From the NCBI RefSeq assembly GCF_921293095.1, contig NC_060248.1, forward strand, positions 75,213,243 to 75,277,242: a DNA stretch of 64,000 bases, in the 5' to 3' direction. The stretch comes from Ischnura elegans (taxonomy: Eukaryota > Arthropoda > Insecta > Odonata > Coenagrionidae). The notes below the pieces were generated by a model. It made no database searches and was not told the origin of the DNA. It saw nothing but the letters and a program-made list of their open reading frames with translations. This document shows, one piece after another, positions 38,965 to 49,300 of the stretch. Numbering within the stretch: position 1 is the stretch's first letter; each line of letters starts with the position of its first letter. Made by a program: the position numbers and the translations under genes.

Positions 38965-39658
38965 CTAATATCGTGAATATTTCCGAAGGATTCCAGCCTC
39001 ATTGACCTGCTACCAAGCCCGTTTAGGCAATAAAAAGTGATAATTATAGCATTCAAGGTTATTTTGGCAAAGTTTAAATTTTATCTAAAGAATGTTATGG
39101 CTTTACGATGGGTGAGAATGATCAACAAATATTTAGAGTATGCAACCTGCCTTCCACCTAAAATGTCTGCCTGGGGTGGTGGATGCTCAATCTTGGTGCA
39201 ATATCCCAGAAACCAATGGGTAGAAATGAAAGATATTTGAGATCATATGCTACAAATTTCTAACGAGTCATTGTAAAAAACAGAAAAGTGATAGAATAAT
39301 CCCAGAGTGACATCATCTTCAGTTACATCCAAAAAAACACCCAAAAATACCAAAATTTCAAAACTTTAACACTAGAAGGACGGCAGGGGTCATTTGACCC
39401 ATTTTCAGAATTCAAATTTATTTTTCTCTTATTAAAATATTTTTTTTAATTTTGAAACTTTTTGACTTTGTTCATTTTGGTCTATATTTTGATAAATTAG
39501 TGAAAATTAAGCAATAATGTTTTGTTTTAAATTTTTATGACGTGTTATACCTAGAAGGACGGCTAGGGGTCATTTGACCCACAACTGGTTTTCGCGCTAT
39601 TTTCTTGCCCGTGGGCACTTTAGTGCCATGCATATATCATATAATCAGCAAGACGCTA

Positions 39659-39715
39659 GTGTGGTAGATGATTTGCTTCATTTTGAATCTGGAAGTACCC
39701 GGTTCAATGCCAGTT
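39659..39715 (+). repeat. Possible tRNA-derived SINE promoter
   Basis: A B-box-like GGTTCAATGCC lies at 39,701-39,711, with TGTGGTAGATG about 40 bp upstream as a degenerate A-box. The antisense frame reads GIEPGTSR, a spurious peptide typical of tRNA-derived SINEs. No tail or duplication was found, so this is tentative. Confidence 0.3.
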
Positions 39716-41130
39716 TCATCCCAAGAGCTCCAATTTGTATTCGAAAACCTAGACATAGGGACTTGTTGTGCACAATCTTTCGATACTTTTTGGACAGCAA
39801 AGGGAAATAAAACCTTTTCAATCCTTGATTTGCGTAAATTCATGTAATTATGATATTTTATTTTTGTTTTATTTATTGTTCAATGATTATTGTATTACCC
39901 ACAACGGAAAATCGTCTCGTATCCCAAGAATTGTTTTCCGTCGTCCAAGATTCAGAGCTCTTAGAGACATTATTTTCAATATCGACTCATCAGGTTTACG
40001 AATAACTTTCATTTTTCTGGCCTGACGGCACTGTCACTTGACCTAGCCCCTTTGCCGTGTGTCCAGCATTAGTGCCGCCTAACCCCGTCGGGGTTTGGGG
40101 CGGGTTGACTGCACGCTGCGTCCTGGGGAAAAATCCTGTCTCTTTTTGAGAGAGCGGAGGAATTGGGTGGTCTGTAAAATTCTACTGTAAATCCTACCCT
40201 TGGAATCCGCGTGTAGGTCGGAGAAGAAGCATTACTGCAAGTTCCTGGAAGATACGAATCAGGATACGGTTGGCGGTTGAGTCCCTGCCTTTCAAACGGC
40301 AATTAGCGTTACTTCTGAAAATTTTGTCCTTTTGTATGAATTTCTAATGCTCTCCAGCTCTCTACCTCCAATGAAACCAGAGAAGATTCTACCATAATGC
40401 GCTTTCGTTTGTAGATTTTTTTGCATGCATATCAGTAGCGAGTTGAGGAAGAAAGTAAGGAGTCGAGAACTATATCAAGAAAAGAGAATCGTCGCGATTC
40501 AAATAATTGTAGGGAATTTGAAGATCAGTCTGGAAGTGAATCGGAAACATCAGTTCAAGGATATTCTGACCAATCCATCAACATCTGCGTGTGATGGAAG
40601 CGACGAAGTCCAAGATAGTGAATCCGATGGCGACTTTGGCGTGATAGCCAACGCACAGCTTTATCCAACAAAATGCAGCTGTCCTTTTATGAGGTAAATT
40701 CCAAATAAACCAGACAAATTTGGAATCGAGTACTGGGTTTTGACGGATGTGAAATAAAAATACAGCCTAAATGAATTTCCATATTGTGGCAAAGATGATG
40801 ATTGGCCATCAAATCAAGCGTTGGGCAAATAAATAGTTACTAAAGTGACCGTAGCATACAATAATTCAGGAATAAATCTAACTTGTAACAATTATTTTCC
40901 ATCCATCTAGCTGGCAGGAAGTCATAAAAAAATGGAAAACTTCTCTTGCATAGACGATCTGAAGAAAACAGGCGTGACGCACAAATATCCATGACCCCTA
41001 AAATAGCCATGTTATCCATTCAACGCGAGTGTTCAAAAATACCTTAGGCCATACTCTTGCGTAGAATCAGGCAAACTAGAACTATAATGTACTTTCACTC
41101 AGCAGCATGATCTCATACGACACTATTTCC

Positions 41131-41172
41131 GAAACGAATAAAAGAATACCATGGTATTCTTTTATTCGTTTC
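41131..41172. repeat. 42 bp perfect palindrome
   Basis: The sequence is exactly self-complementary with no spacer, centred on CCATGG. The left half starts GAAACGAATAAAAGAATACC. It sits inside the decayed piggyBac-like element. Confidence 0.95.
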
Positions 41173-41355
41173 TTTCTGGCCAGAGACCATCCTATTTCAT
41201 AATAAAAACAAAGCGGGAGTAGATATGATGGATAGAATGCATCAATTTATTTACACGTCTCCAAATCCAACACCCATATCTCCACGGGCACAAAAAAGAG
41301 AATAGTGCCAAAAATATTGCATCAATTTTCTTTCCATTTTCAAAATTCCTTGTCA

Positions 41356-41440
41356 TATGCAAATGGCTGGTGTTCTAACACCCCCTGCCACACGCTTTTA
41401 AGCGGCTTGCGGGTTAGTGTGTAGATTTAGATGTAGATGA
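41356..41440 (+). repeat. Dispersed ATCTAC-type repeat, copy 2
   Basis: Contains GGCTGGTGTTCTAACACCCC, GCCACACGC, GGCTTGCGGG and ends TAGATTTAGATGTAGATG. It is the reverse-complement orientation of the copy at 6,280 and is nested in the piggyBac-like element. Confidence 0.55.
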
Positions 41441-42249
41441 ATAAATCGTCCAATGAACGCATTCAGCGCAAAAAAATATTTTGTGGAAACAGCGCTGAAA
41501 AAATATTGTCTGTCTGAGATTTACAACAAAGTAATAAGTTTTAAAAATTTTAACGCAAAGTTTGTAAACCCAGTACCCCTATTGTTTAAAAATTTTAACT
41601 TTTGTATTGAGTGTATGTGTTTTCATAATTTGGTTTGCAATCGACTACTTCATACGGTTTAATTCATGATTTTTTAAAATAATTGTTATTAACTTTTGAC
41701 GATGGAAATAATATTTAATAATGTTAAATAGTGTTTTTAATGAACTGATTCAACAATCAATACGATTAAACTGAATATTGGTTGAAAATTAGGCGTTTTA
41801 TTATAAAATACATTTTAGGGGTCAAATGACCCCTAACCGTAGCGCGAAACTCCCGTCCTCCTAGTGTTAAGTGCAATTCGGCACGTTTTCCAGGTATATG
41901 ATTGCAAAAATAATTTTCAGGGTTTATTTTGTCTCCAAATAGAACAAAACTGAGGGGCAAAAGAAATTCGAAAATATTAATAATAAGGACCACCCTAGTG
42001 TAACACTCTCCAAATCAACCAAATTTCATCAGGCACATTATTATGGATGCAATGTTGTTTGATTTTTGGAAAATTAACTTTTTTCCTAGCATATTCTTGA
42101 TATGCTGACAGCTGATGTTTGATTGTATTTGAGTTATGTATTAATTATGTACATATAGAAATAATCTTGTCAAGTTTAAAAGAAATTTTTTGGATAAATG
42201 ATATCTTTCGCCAGTTACATGGTTTGTCTCTATTCTCTGGTTTGTGGGC

Positions 42250-42917
42250 TATCATCAATAACAAAACTAAAGTGGCTTTTTATAATCCATTGACACTAGG
42301 TAAATTATTGTTTAACTCTAAAGACGCATATTGTAATGATAATAAAAATGGAGTGTATGAACTGACTTGTGACGATTGTGAAACCAAATATAGGTATTGG
42401 CCAGACTGGGAGGAGTTTTAAAACGAGAATGAGAGAACATAGACAATGTTTGGTAAATAATGATGACTCATCGTCATCAGGAATTGCAAGACATTTGAAT
42501 GACGAACACCATTGGTGCAATTTTGATGCAAAAATTTTACATGTACATGACAAGGGGCGGAAACTGGATTTCTTAGAACAGTTTGAAATTGTGAATTGCC
42601 CCGCTGATTTTAAATTATGTAACGACCATATGTTCCCATTCCACTCACCCCTGCTGAACATTACCCTACCTCCAACCCATCGCCCATTGACGTCATCAGT
42701 AACCTCGGAATGAACACACCCCATCCCCCCTCTTCCTCCCCCTCCTGAAAAATCTATAAAAAGGCTGTCACCCAAGGCTATGTACATTGACAATGGCACA
42801 AGTTGCCGAAACCATGGTCGGTGAAAATAAAATAGTGTGGAAACAGACAAGTTGTTTTAATAAGCTGAATATCAAAGATTTCCACCGCATCACGCCGGAC
42901 AACGTATATTTTATTCA
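42250..42917 (+). pseudogene. Penelope-like element fragment with broken GIY-YIG endonuclease
   Basis: The first frame (to 42,421) ends NGVYELTCDDCETKY, and the next (from about 42,393) continues IGQTGRSFKTRMREH, then ARHLNDEHHW and LDFLEQFEI. Together these give the GIY, YIG, catalytic Arg and Glu positions of the C-terminal GIY-YIG endonuclease of Penelope-like retroelements. The junction has a small indel (about 4 bp near 42,390) that breaks the frame, and the reverse-transcriptase part is absent, so this is a 5'-truncated dead copy. Downstream are a TATAAAAAGG segment, a hammerhead-like motif at 42,786-42,823 and a tail (42,867-42,917) shared with the two fold-back elements. Its 5' limit is approximate. 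Confidence 0.75.
42786..42823 (+). ncRNA. Hammerhead-like motif in PLE 3' region
   Basis: Reads TTGACAA, T, GGCA-CAAGT-TGCC, GAAA, ACC-AT-GGT, C, GGTG. Relative to the copy at 29,551, stem II has changed from GACA/TGTT to GGCA/TGCC, keeping pairing. The core differs from CTGANGA at two positions and stem I is weak, so it is probably inactive. Confidence 0.4.
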
Positions 42918-43884
42918 AAACTTTCGTTTCGAACTAAAATTATTTTCCCCTTTAGGAGGGGAGGAGCTGTCCCCTCCTGCCCTCCCGCTGGGTATGCACA
43001 TGTGCCCTTGGTAACATTTGCCAATATCTCATACTTGAAAATTACAATTCAGTATTTTTCAGATGAAGTTAGTTATCTTTGATTTGTCAAGCAAATGCTG
43101 GGGAAAGTGTAATCCAACGACATAGCTTGGTTACAAGCAGAAATTGTCCGGGGAAAATATTTAAAAAATGGCCTGCATGGAAATAGATTTTATATCATTT
43201 TTGCACTTCATTTTTAAAATTTGGGTTTCACTTGCAATTCCACGGGAAATGATAACAACAGGGATAAAACATTAGCACACTCACGAGTATCACAAAAAAT
43301 GATCCTCAAGCCAACCTCTAAATGTGTTGTCACTGATCTCGAATTAAATGGGTTTACAGAAGCTGTCACTTGGTTGGTTGACCGATAAAGTGATCTGTGT
43401 TTCACCGGGAAATAAGTTATATGTAATCAATGGTTTTAACAAAAATTTATATTCCTGATGGTGTGATTCATTCATTCATTCAAATTCATAACTTTTCAAT
43501 GCTACTCCTCGCAATTACAGACATTATACTGCAAAATATTGGGGAAAAGTGGATCGCATTGCACTCATTATTGTTCCATGGATATTTTTGAAAATCTAAT
43601 GAAATGTGATATAAGTCTAACATCTAAGTGGCAACAGAAATTAGCCTTCTATGAGATGGAATAGGGCCTTCTCTATGCAGTTGCCTTAAGTATGCTATAA
43701 AATTTGCTTCTCATTCTCTGAGGCTTCGGGGGGATCTGTTCCCCTTATTCACCAAATAAGACAAAATACAACGTGTACAAGGGAAGGCATGAGTTCTCTT
43801 TTTAGTGTACCCTCTCCAAATGAACTGAGCAGCAGGGAGGTTTTAACCTATCTCAATGAACCCCTTTAAAAATATACCCTCTCC

Positions 43885-44085
43885 AAACACCCCAAAACCT
43901 AGGGGGGCATGGGGGCACGTGCACCCTAGACCCTTAAAAAATATGCAAGATTTTTAATACGGTCCCCTTATCATTGCATTCATTTTGTATTACAGGGTAT
44001 CCTTGTGCCCCCCAGAACAAAATCCTGGATACGGCCTTGCTTGTGCCCCCCCAGAAAGAAATCCTGGATCCACCCCTGCCTGGGC
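43885..44085. mobile_element. Remnant of hAT MITE family B
   Basis: Contains TTAAAAAATATGCAAGATTT and ATCATTGCATTCATTTTGTA, which align with the interior of the MITE at 56,502-56,792. The right end occurs twice in tandem (CCCCAGAACAAAATCCTGGA and CCCCCAGAAAGAAATCCTGG). The boundaries are unclear. Confidence 0.5.
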
Positions 44086-44262
44086 CTCCTCCCTTTCATA
44101 GGTTACTGAGTTTTATAGGAACTAGGCTATGAGCCACAAGAGATGGGGAGGTTATGTACCTGGCTTACACTGCTTGAGCTACTGAGAACAACAAACCTTT
44201 CAATGCAGCAGAGATCATATCATGTTAGAACCTCATAATATGTCTAGATCTAAAAGAAAGAG

Positions 44263-44291
44263 AGTAAGTAGTAAGTAAGTAAGTAAGTAAG
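44263..44291. repeat. (AGTA)n microsatellite
   Basis: About seven AGTA units with one interruption. Confidence 0.85.
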
Positions 44292-44432
44292 AGAGATATT
44301 TTTCTATATGGATTGGTGTAAGAATTCATTTTTTTCCTCGTACAATAAAGGTCTTCTATGAATGCTGAGGTGATGGGACTGGATAGTTACTCATTTCCAA
44401 TGCACATATCCATTATTAGTCAATGCTTGATT

Positions 44433-44492
44433 AATGTCCTAACAACCCCTACCACACACCTATTGATGTGACTTGCAGAGTAGTGTGTAGAG
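44433..44492 (+). repeat. Dispersed ATCTAC-type repeat, copy 3
   Basis: Diverged copy: GTCCTAACAACCCCTACCAC, GACTTGCAGAGTAGTGTGTA. Same orientation as the copy at 41,356. Confidence 0.45.
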
Positions 44493-44854
44493 GTAAGATA
44501 TATTCAACACCGAGATTCAACAATCATCAATTCTAAACATTGGTTTGGCCCTAAAGAGAGCCTTGGAGTAACCTCACCTACAATTGCATTAGGTGATTAT
44601 TTCAGCAATGAAGAATTTGGTTCAATTTTCTTCTTCCTTGTTAAGATCTCTTGGTTTCCATGCAAATGTATTTTGTATTTTAAAAGGTTTTTAATTCACA
44701 ATTTTTATTTAAAATACTCCCCATTCATCACTGGAAAAACAAAGAAGAAGATAAAGTCCAGGAGTGCATATCCTTCTAAAACGTTGATGGCTTGCTCCCC
44801 GTAAAAGATACAGCTACTTCTCCAACATCCACCCACATATATGAATGTAGTATG

Positions 44855-45010
44855 CATCAGGGCTGGGGAGTATTTCAAATACAAGATTTTAAAAGTACAT
44901 ATTTGAAATACGTTTGTAATTTCTATCTGGTATTTCAAATACACAACCTGAATACATGCATCTGGTATTTTGTATTTCAAATACAAATTTTTAGTATTTT
45001 TCCATTCGAA
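44855..45010. repeat. GTATTTCAAATAC palindromic repeat cluster
   Basis: After CAGGGCTGGGGAGTATTTC there are several copies of the self-complementary motif GTATTTCAAATAC and variants, ending TAGTATTTTTCC. This layout is a common invertebrate interspersed repeat. The class cannot be assigned here. Confidence 0.5.
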
Positions 45011-45044
45011 AAAAATTGCAAAACACTTTTGAAGTAGCTCTGAT

Positions 45045-45327
45045 CAAGGGCAGATCCAGGATTTATATTGGGGGAGGGGGGAGAAGACAAGGCAAACTAT
45101 GACAGGCAAACAGTCTTCTCATACTTTAGATTTAAAAAAAAAGGTTGCAACAATTACTATAAGAAATATTCTCTTTATTTTCATATGAAATTAAATGATG
45201 GAGCCCCCTTAATACACAAAAAAAGAACGTAATGATAACAGTATTAAAAATGTGACCATTTGTCTATTTTTTGAAGTGTCTGGGGGAGGGAGGAATATAT
45301 GCCTCTCCTCCTCTAAATCTGCCGATG
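45045..45327. mobile_element. hAT MITE family B (283 bp)
   Basis: Starts CAAGGGCAGATCCAGGATTT and ends, on the other strand, CCATCGGCAGATTTAGAGGA. It is flanked by a perfect 8 bp duplication GCTCTGAT (45,037-45,044 and 45,328-45,335). G-rich left and C-rich right subterminal tracts. Non-coding. Confidence 0.8.
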
Positions 45328-45916
45328 GCTCTGATAATACTTCTGTAACATTATATTTAAGAGATTACTTAATTTTCATTAGAATGATTCATTTTTCCTT
45401 TGAACAATGAATATTTAGGAGAGACTCTGAAGTCACAAGTCTCAAACACACATCTCCATTATGTATTTAAACATGCACCATTTGCATGTATATCCCTGGT
45501 AAAGAGAAACTGTGGGAGCCCACTCTCTCCTCTATACCTGTAGTTCTTCATGGCAATGCCAAACCATTATCGAGGCTGACTGTAATAACCACTTGCCTTC
45601 TCCTATACCGACCTATGTTAAACCTCCACCGGTGATCACATCCCATCTACAAAAAAACATTTGCTCTTGAAATGATTTTATAAAGATGAGAGAAGGATCC
45701 AAATAAGTTGAATTTCAAGATTATGTTGTTGTGATGGCTTGTGCGTTGGAATCCCATGCTGTAGGTTCACTTCAGCACTGTTATACATTTATCAGTAAAA
45801 TACAAATACTATTTACATTTCTGGTTGGATGCTTATGAAAGACTTCTTGCCAGTAGTCATAAATTATCCTCAGACTACAACCATTAATATTAACCATTTG
45901 TTTTAATTAATAACAC

Positions 45917-45947
45917 TTTATTACCTAATATATAAGAATACTTTATT
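45917..45947 (-). terminator. Candidate poly(A) signals of the fasciclin gene
   Basis: Two AATAAA hexamers on the minus strand (TTTATT at 45,917-45,922 and 45,942-45,947) lie about 380-410 bp beyond the stop codon at 46,329, a plausible 3' UTR length. Use is not proven. Confidence 0.35.
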
Positions 45948-46328
45948 AGCATTAATTTACATCAAAACATAATTTACATGATATTTCCATGCTTTACAAA
46001 CATTCTTAGCATCTGCTAGAGGAATTAAATAAAGGAAAGCTCATCTTATCTTGCTCTCATTTTACATTTGTGAGGCCTTACCCAGTTTACTTTCTATGAA
46101 ATGGAAACAATTTACCAGTCTGACCACAAAAAAAGATCGAAATAATACAAAAAACAGTTACATTTCCATAGAGAAGATTACTCACTATCAACTGGGTGTG
46201 TTCACTTTGTAAACATTACAAAAATAATTTCCACCATAGAAAATGCTGCATCACAAATTTTCTTCAAGCCCAGATAACAGGCCTACATCCATAAATAGTC
46301 TTGTACTCAATCTCTGCCATTCACTCAA

Positions 46329-46343
46329 TCAAGGGAAGATTAT
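46329..46343 (-). CDS. mfas: Fasciclin gene terminal coding exon (4 codons plus stop)
   Basis: Acceptor TTCGTTTTTCAG at 46,344. The exon reads Ile-Ile-Phe-Pro-stop (TGA 46,331-46,329), completing NRIIFP, the expected end of a FAS1 H2 motif. If the upstream donor were ignored, the frame would run past it in intron for 28 more residues. The phase match and motif completion favour this micro-coding exon. Confidence 0.68.
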   Translation of the reverse strand: MIFP

Positions 46344-49300
46344 CTGAAAAACGAAATAAAATATTAAATTACTTTACCCTGGCAAAAACAAATGTCATAG
46401 GACAGACTCAGCAATGAATAAATGAATTATTTTTAATTTTTTCATGCAACATGAGAGCAAAATTACCCTGTTAATTGTATGAATGATTCCGTTTGTAGCT
46501 GTTAAGTCACAGTTCATCACCCTAGCTCCTCTTCCAAGAGGCTCCCGCTCAAAATGAATGTGACCTTTGTGATCCCTGTGAACTGTGAGGATCACATCCC
46601 ATGCAAGCGTGCCCACAAGCTGTTGCCTGGTAAAAGGCCATGGGGTTGGAGTCCTGACACTGGAGCAGCACATTATTCCTGGATAAAAAATTACAAATCA
46701 TTTAGGAATTTGTAGCATACTTTATCAAAAATTTCATACCAGTTCCTTATTAAAATCAGATTCAAAATTGGCTTGGTCAGATCTGGGACAGGATTGGAAC
46801 TGAAGCTCCTGATCTGGAACAAGTACAGATTTGTATTTCTTGCTTTCAAATTTGTGGGTACAAGAAAAAACTGGTTTTCTCCTTTTGATGTTTCCAGCAT
46901 ATAAACAACATCAAGCCTGGGACTTCTGATGACACTCTAAAATGAGGAATTTCACATGTGGACCGCCTTTTAGTAGCTCTTTGTGCGATAACACAGTACG
47001 ATGAAGAATTCAAAATCTGAACTGTCTTCCATTGATTACCTTACTGTAGCTCTCTAGGTGATAATATACGCTACTTTCAGCACTTAGTATGAAATTTTAT
47101 TTCCCTAATAAATTATAAAGATATTGTTTCATTTGATTTTCAAATGTTCCTCAACAGTTTCCAGTGGTTCCCAAATATTTACATAGAAACAATATTCCAC
47201 AAAGTCAAATTGAGTCTTTCATTCCGACCCAAAATGGCAATCCATTGAAAGAATTCAGCAGATGGAAGGGAAAGGTAAGTTTCCATGGAAAAAATCATAA
47301 TTGTTAAGCCATTCTCTTGCAAGTTTAAAATAAGAAAATGTGAAAGTTGCTTTTCAGTTTTCATGTGTAAGTACTGTCATTAAAGTTCTGATTTGTTTTC
47401 TTGTTCATGGAGAATTGGTCATTAAACCTTAGAGTGCGGGAACCTTTTTATATGTTTTGCACAATGACTGTGGTATTTACCCAAAAATTTTATTGCTACC
47501 TGGATATCTTGCACTTGGGTTTTTCCCCTCACCATAAGGATCACTAAGGGGCTTAGCTCTACCAGACCATCCCTCCTGCACAGGGGGTCTCTTCTGCACC
47601 AGCTGTCTGTTAAAAATGGTGAACTTCCGCAGCCCAAGGGTTAAGGGACATTGAGTGTTCATAATAACTTACTTCAAAAGGCCTATGTGCACGTTGAAAG
47701 GTCAGCTGAGAAGCTGTTATCAGCTTGGCTTGAATGTGTGGCATAAACAACTTATCAACAAAATGTTGTTGTTGTTAATGTTGTTGACTTCTATCCATGA
47801 ATTGCTCAAAAAGTAGGTAGCGGATTGAAAGATGGAAAAATACCCTCTCTTAATTAATCGAACTCTATGAGGCCGATACTTAAAGTTAACAAATATACAG
47901 CTTAAAAGCAGCAACCTGCTTGGCATGAGGTAATGAAAGGCATAAATACATTTGACTTATCTGAGAAAGGTTTAAGGCAGTCAATTTTTTGTTGTAAATT
48001 TGTAGAAAAATAGGTGGCAGGTCAAAAAATAGAAAAATACACATCCCTTAAAGTGCTTTACCATGAGGAAACATGAGCACTTGGGAAGGACGATGGTAGA
48101 AGACTGGAGACCTTCGAGACATGGATGTGGAAAATAATGTAGAAGGTGAAATGGACAGAGAGAGGGAGTGATTGAAGATATAGGGATTGCTAAACTTCAG
48201 TGATCTTACACGAAGCATTGTTAGATCACTCAATACTGTTAGGTACTTATGGAATGCGATAATGAATAAAAACATCAAATATCTGGCAATCAGCAACTTC
48301 AAAATTAAACTTTTCAGTAATCACTCCATACCTGGAATCAAATGAGCGCTCATCACCCGTTCAGCCCACGTCTTATCCTCCATCAGTTTTTCTATCTGAG
48401 TCTCCTCCAGACGTCCTAATGCATCATCATTTGGAGCCAAAAAGGTAAATCCATTCACTCCATTTGAATCTGAAAGTTCCTTTTCTAACTTTGTGCCCTT
48501 TGAATGAAAAAAATGAAAACAAGCAATAAAAATTTTAACTCTAGGGAACAAATACGTAAAAAGACTTAATCAACTTCAAAGCATATACATATGTCAATTT
48601 AATTTTCTTAGCGATTTTAAATTGAAATGTAAATTTTATATATTTTTGACTCTTCAATGCCAGATGGTTTCAGTAAAGTAAGGTAAAAGGCAAGAATAAA
48701 TTTCTACAAATAGATCAATTGTTAAAAATAAACACAAATTGATTATATTCAATGTTTTTTAGGATAGTCGAGCCAAGCAATTTTTTCCACGTGGAATTTT
48801 TATGTCAAAGGTAATGCTAAAAACATCAACCGATGGTAAAATATTTTGTTACATAATTCCTGGCTAGCAATCGACTAAGAAATACATTCAACACAATTTT
48901 TTATCTTTACCTTGAGAATTTGAGTTAACATAGAGAATGATGGAGTTGAAGCCAACGTCTCAAAAAGATTTCCCTTTGGAGGAACAAGCACTTTGTCAAT
49001 GACATGGATTACACCATTGCAGGCAGATTTATCAGTGCTAACAATGTTTGCACACTGGACGGTGGCTCTGTTCCAACCAATGCCAAACATATCCTGGAAA
49101 TAAAGATTTGAATCAATTCTGCAGCATGTATTAGAAACATAAAATGAAAACTAAAATGTTACAGAGTGTATCAACAGGGACGCCGACTTACAAAAAATAT
49201 TGGGGGGGCCCAAACCGGGGATCTGGCGCCGGGAAATGTTATAAGTAGTGACTTTTAAGTTTTTTAAGCACTTTAGAAGAGTCATTTGATCAACATTAGA

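Larger units (their letters stand above)
39370..41866. mobile_element. Decayed piggyBac-like element (2.5 kb)
   Basis: Left end CACTAGAAGGACGGC and right end (other strand) CACTAGGAGGACGGGAG are each flanked by exact TTAA (39,366-39,369 and 41,867-41,870). A GGGGTCATTTGACCC block follows both ends. A second copy of the left-end motif lies at about 39,552, so the left side may be a nested or duplicated end. No intact transposase is left. A 90-codon frame at 40,425 with an acidic SDEVQDSESDGDFG stretch might be a relic, but this is weak. The element also contains a tRNA-like promoter segment (39,659-39,715), a 42 bp palindrome and an ATCTAC-type repeat. Confidence 0.7.

Noticed and set aside
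40069..40302. GC-richer segment with a 77-codon minus-strand frame
   Set aside because: No domain. It lies within a decayed transposon and looks like SINE or transposon debris, but no boxes or duplications were found.
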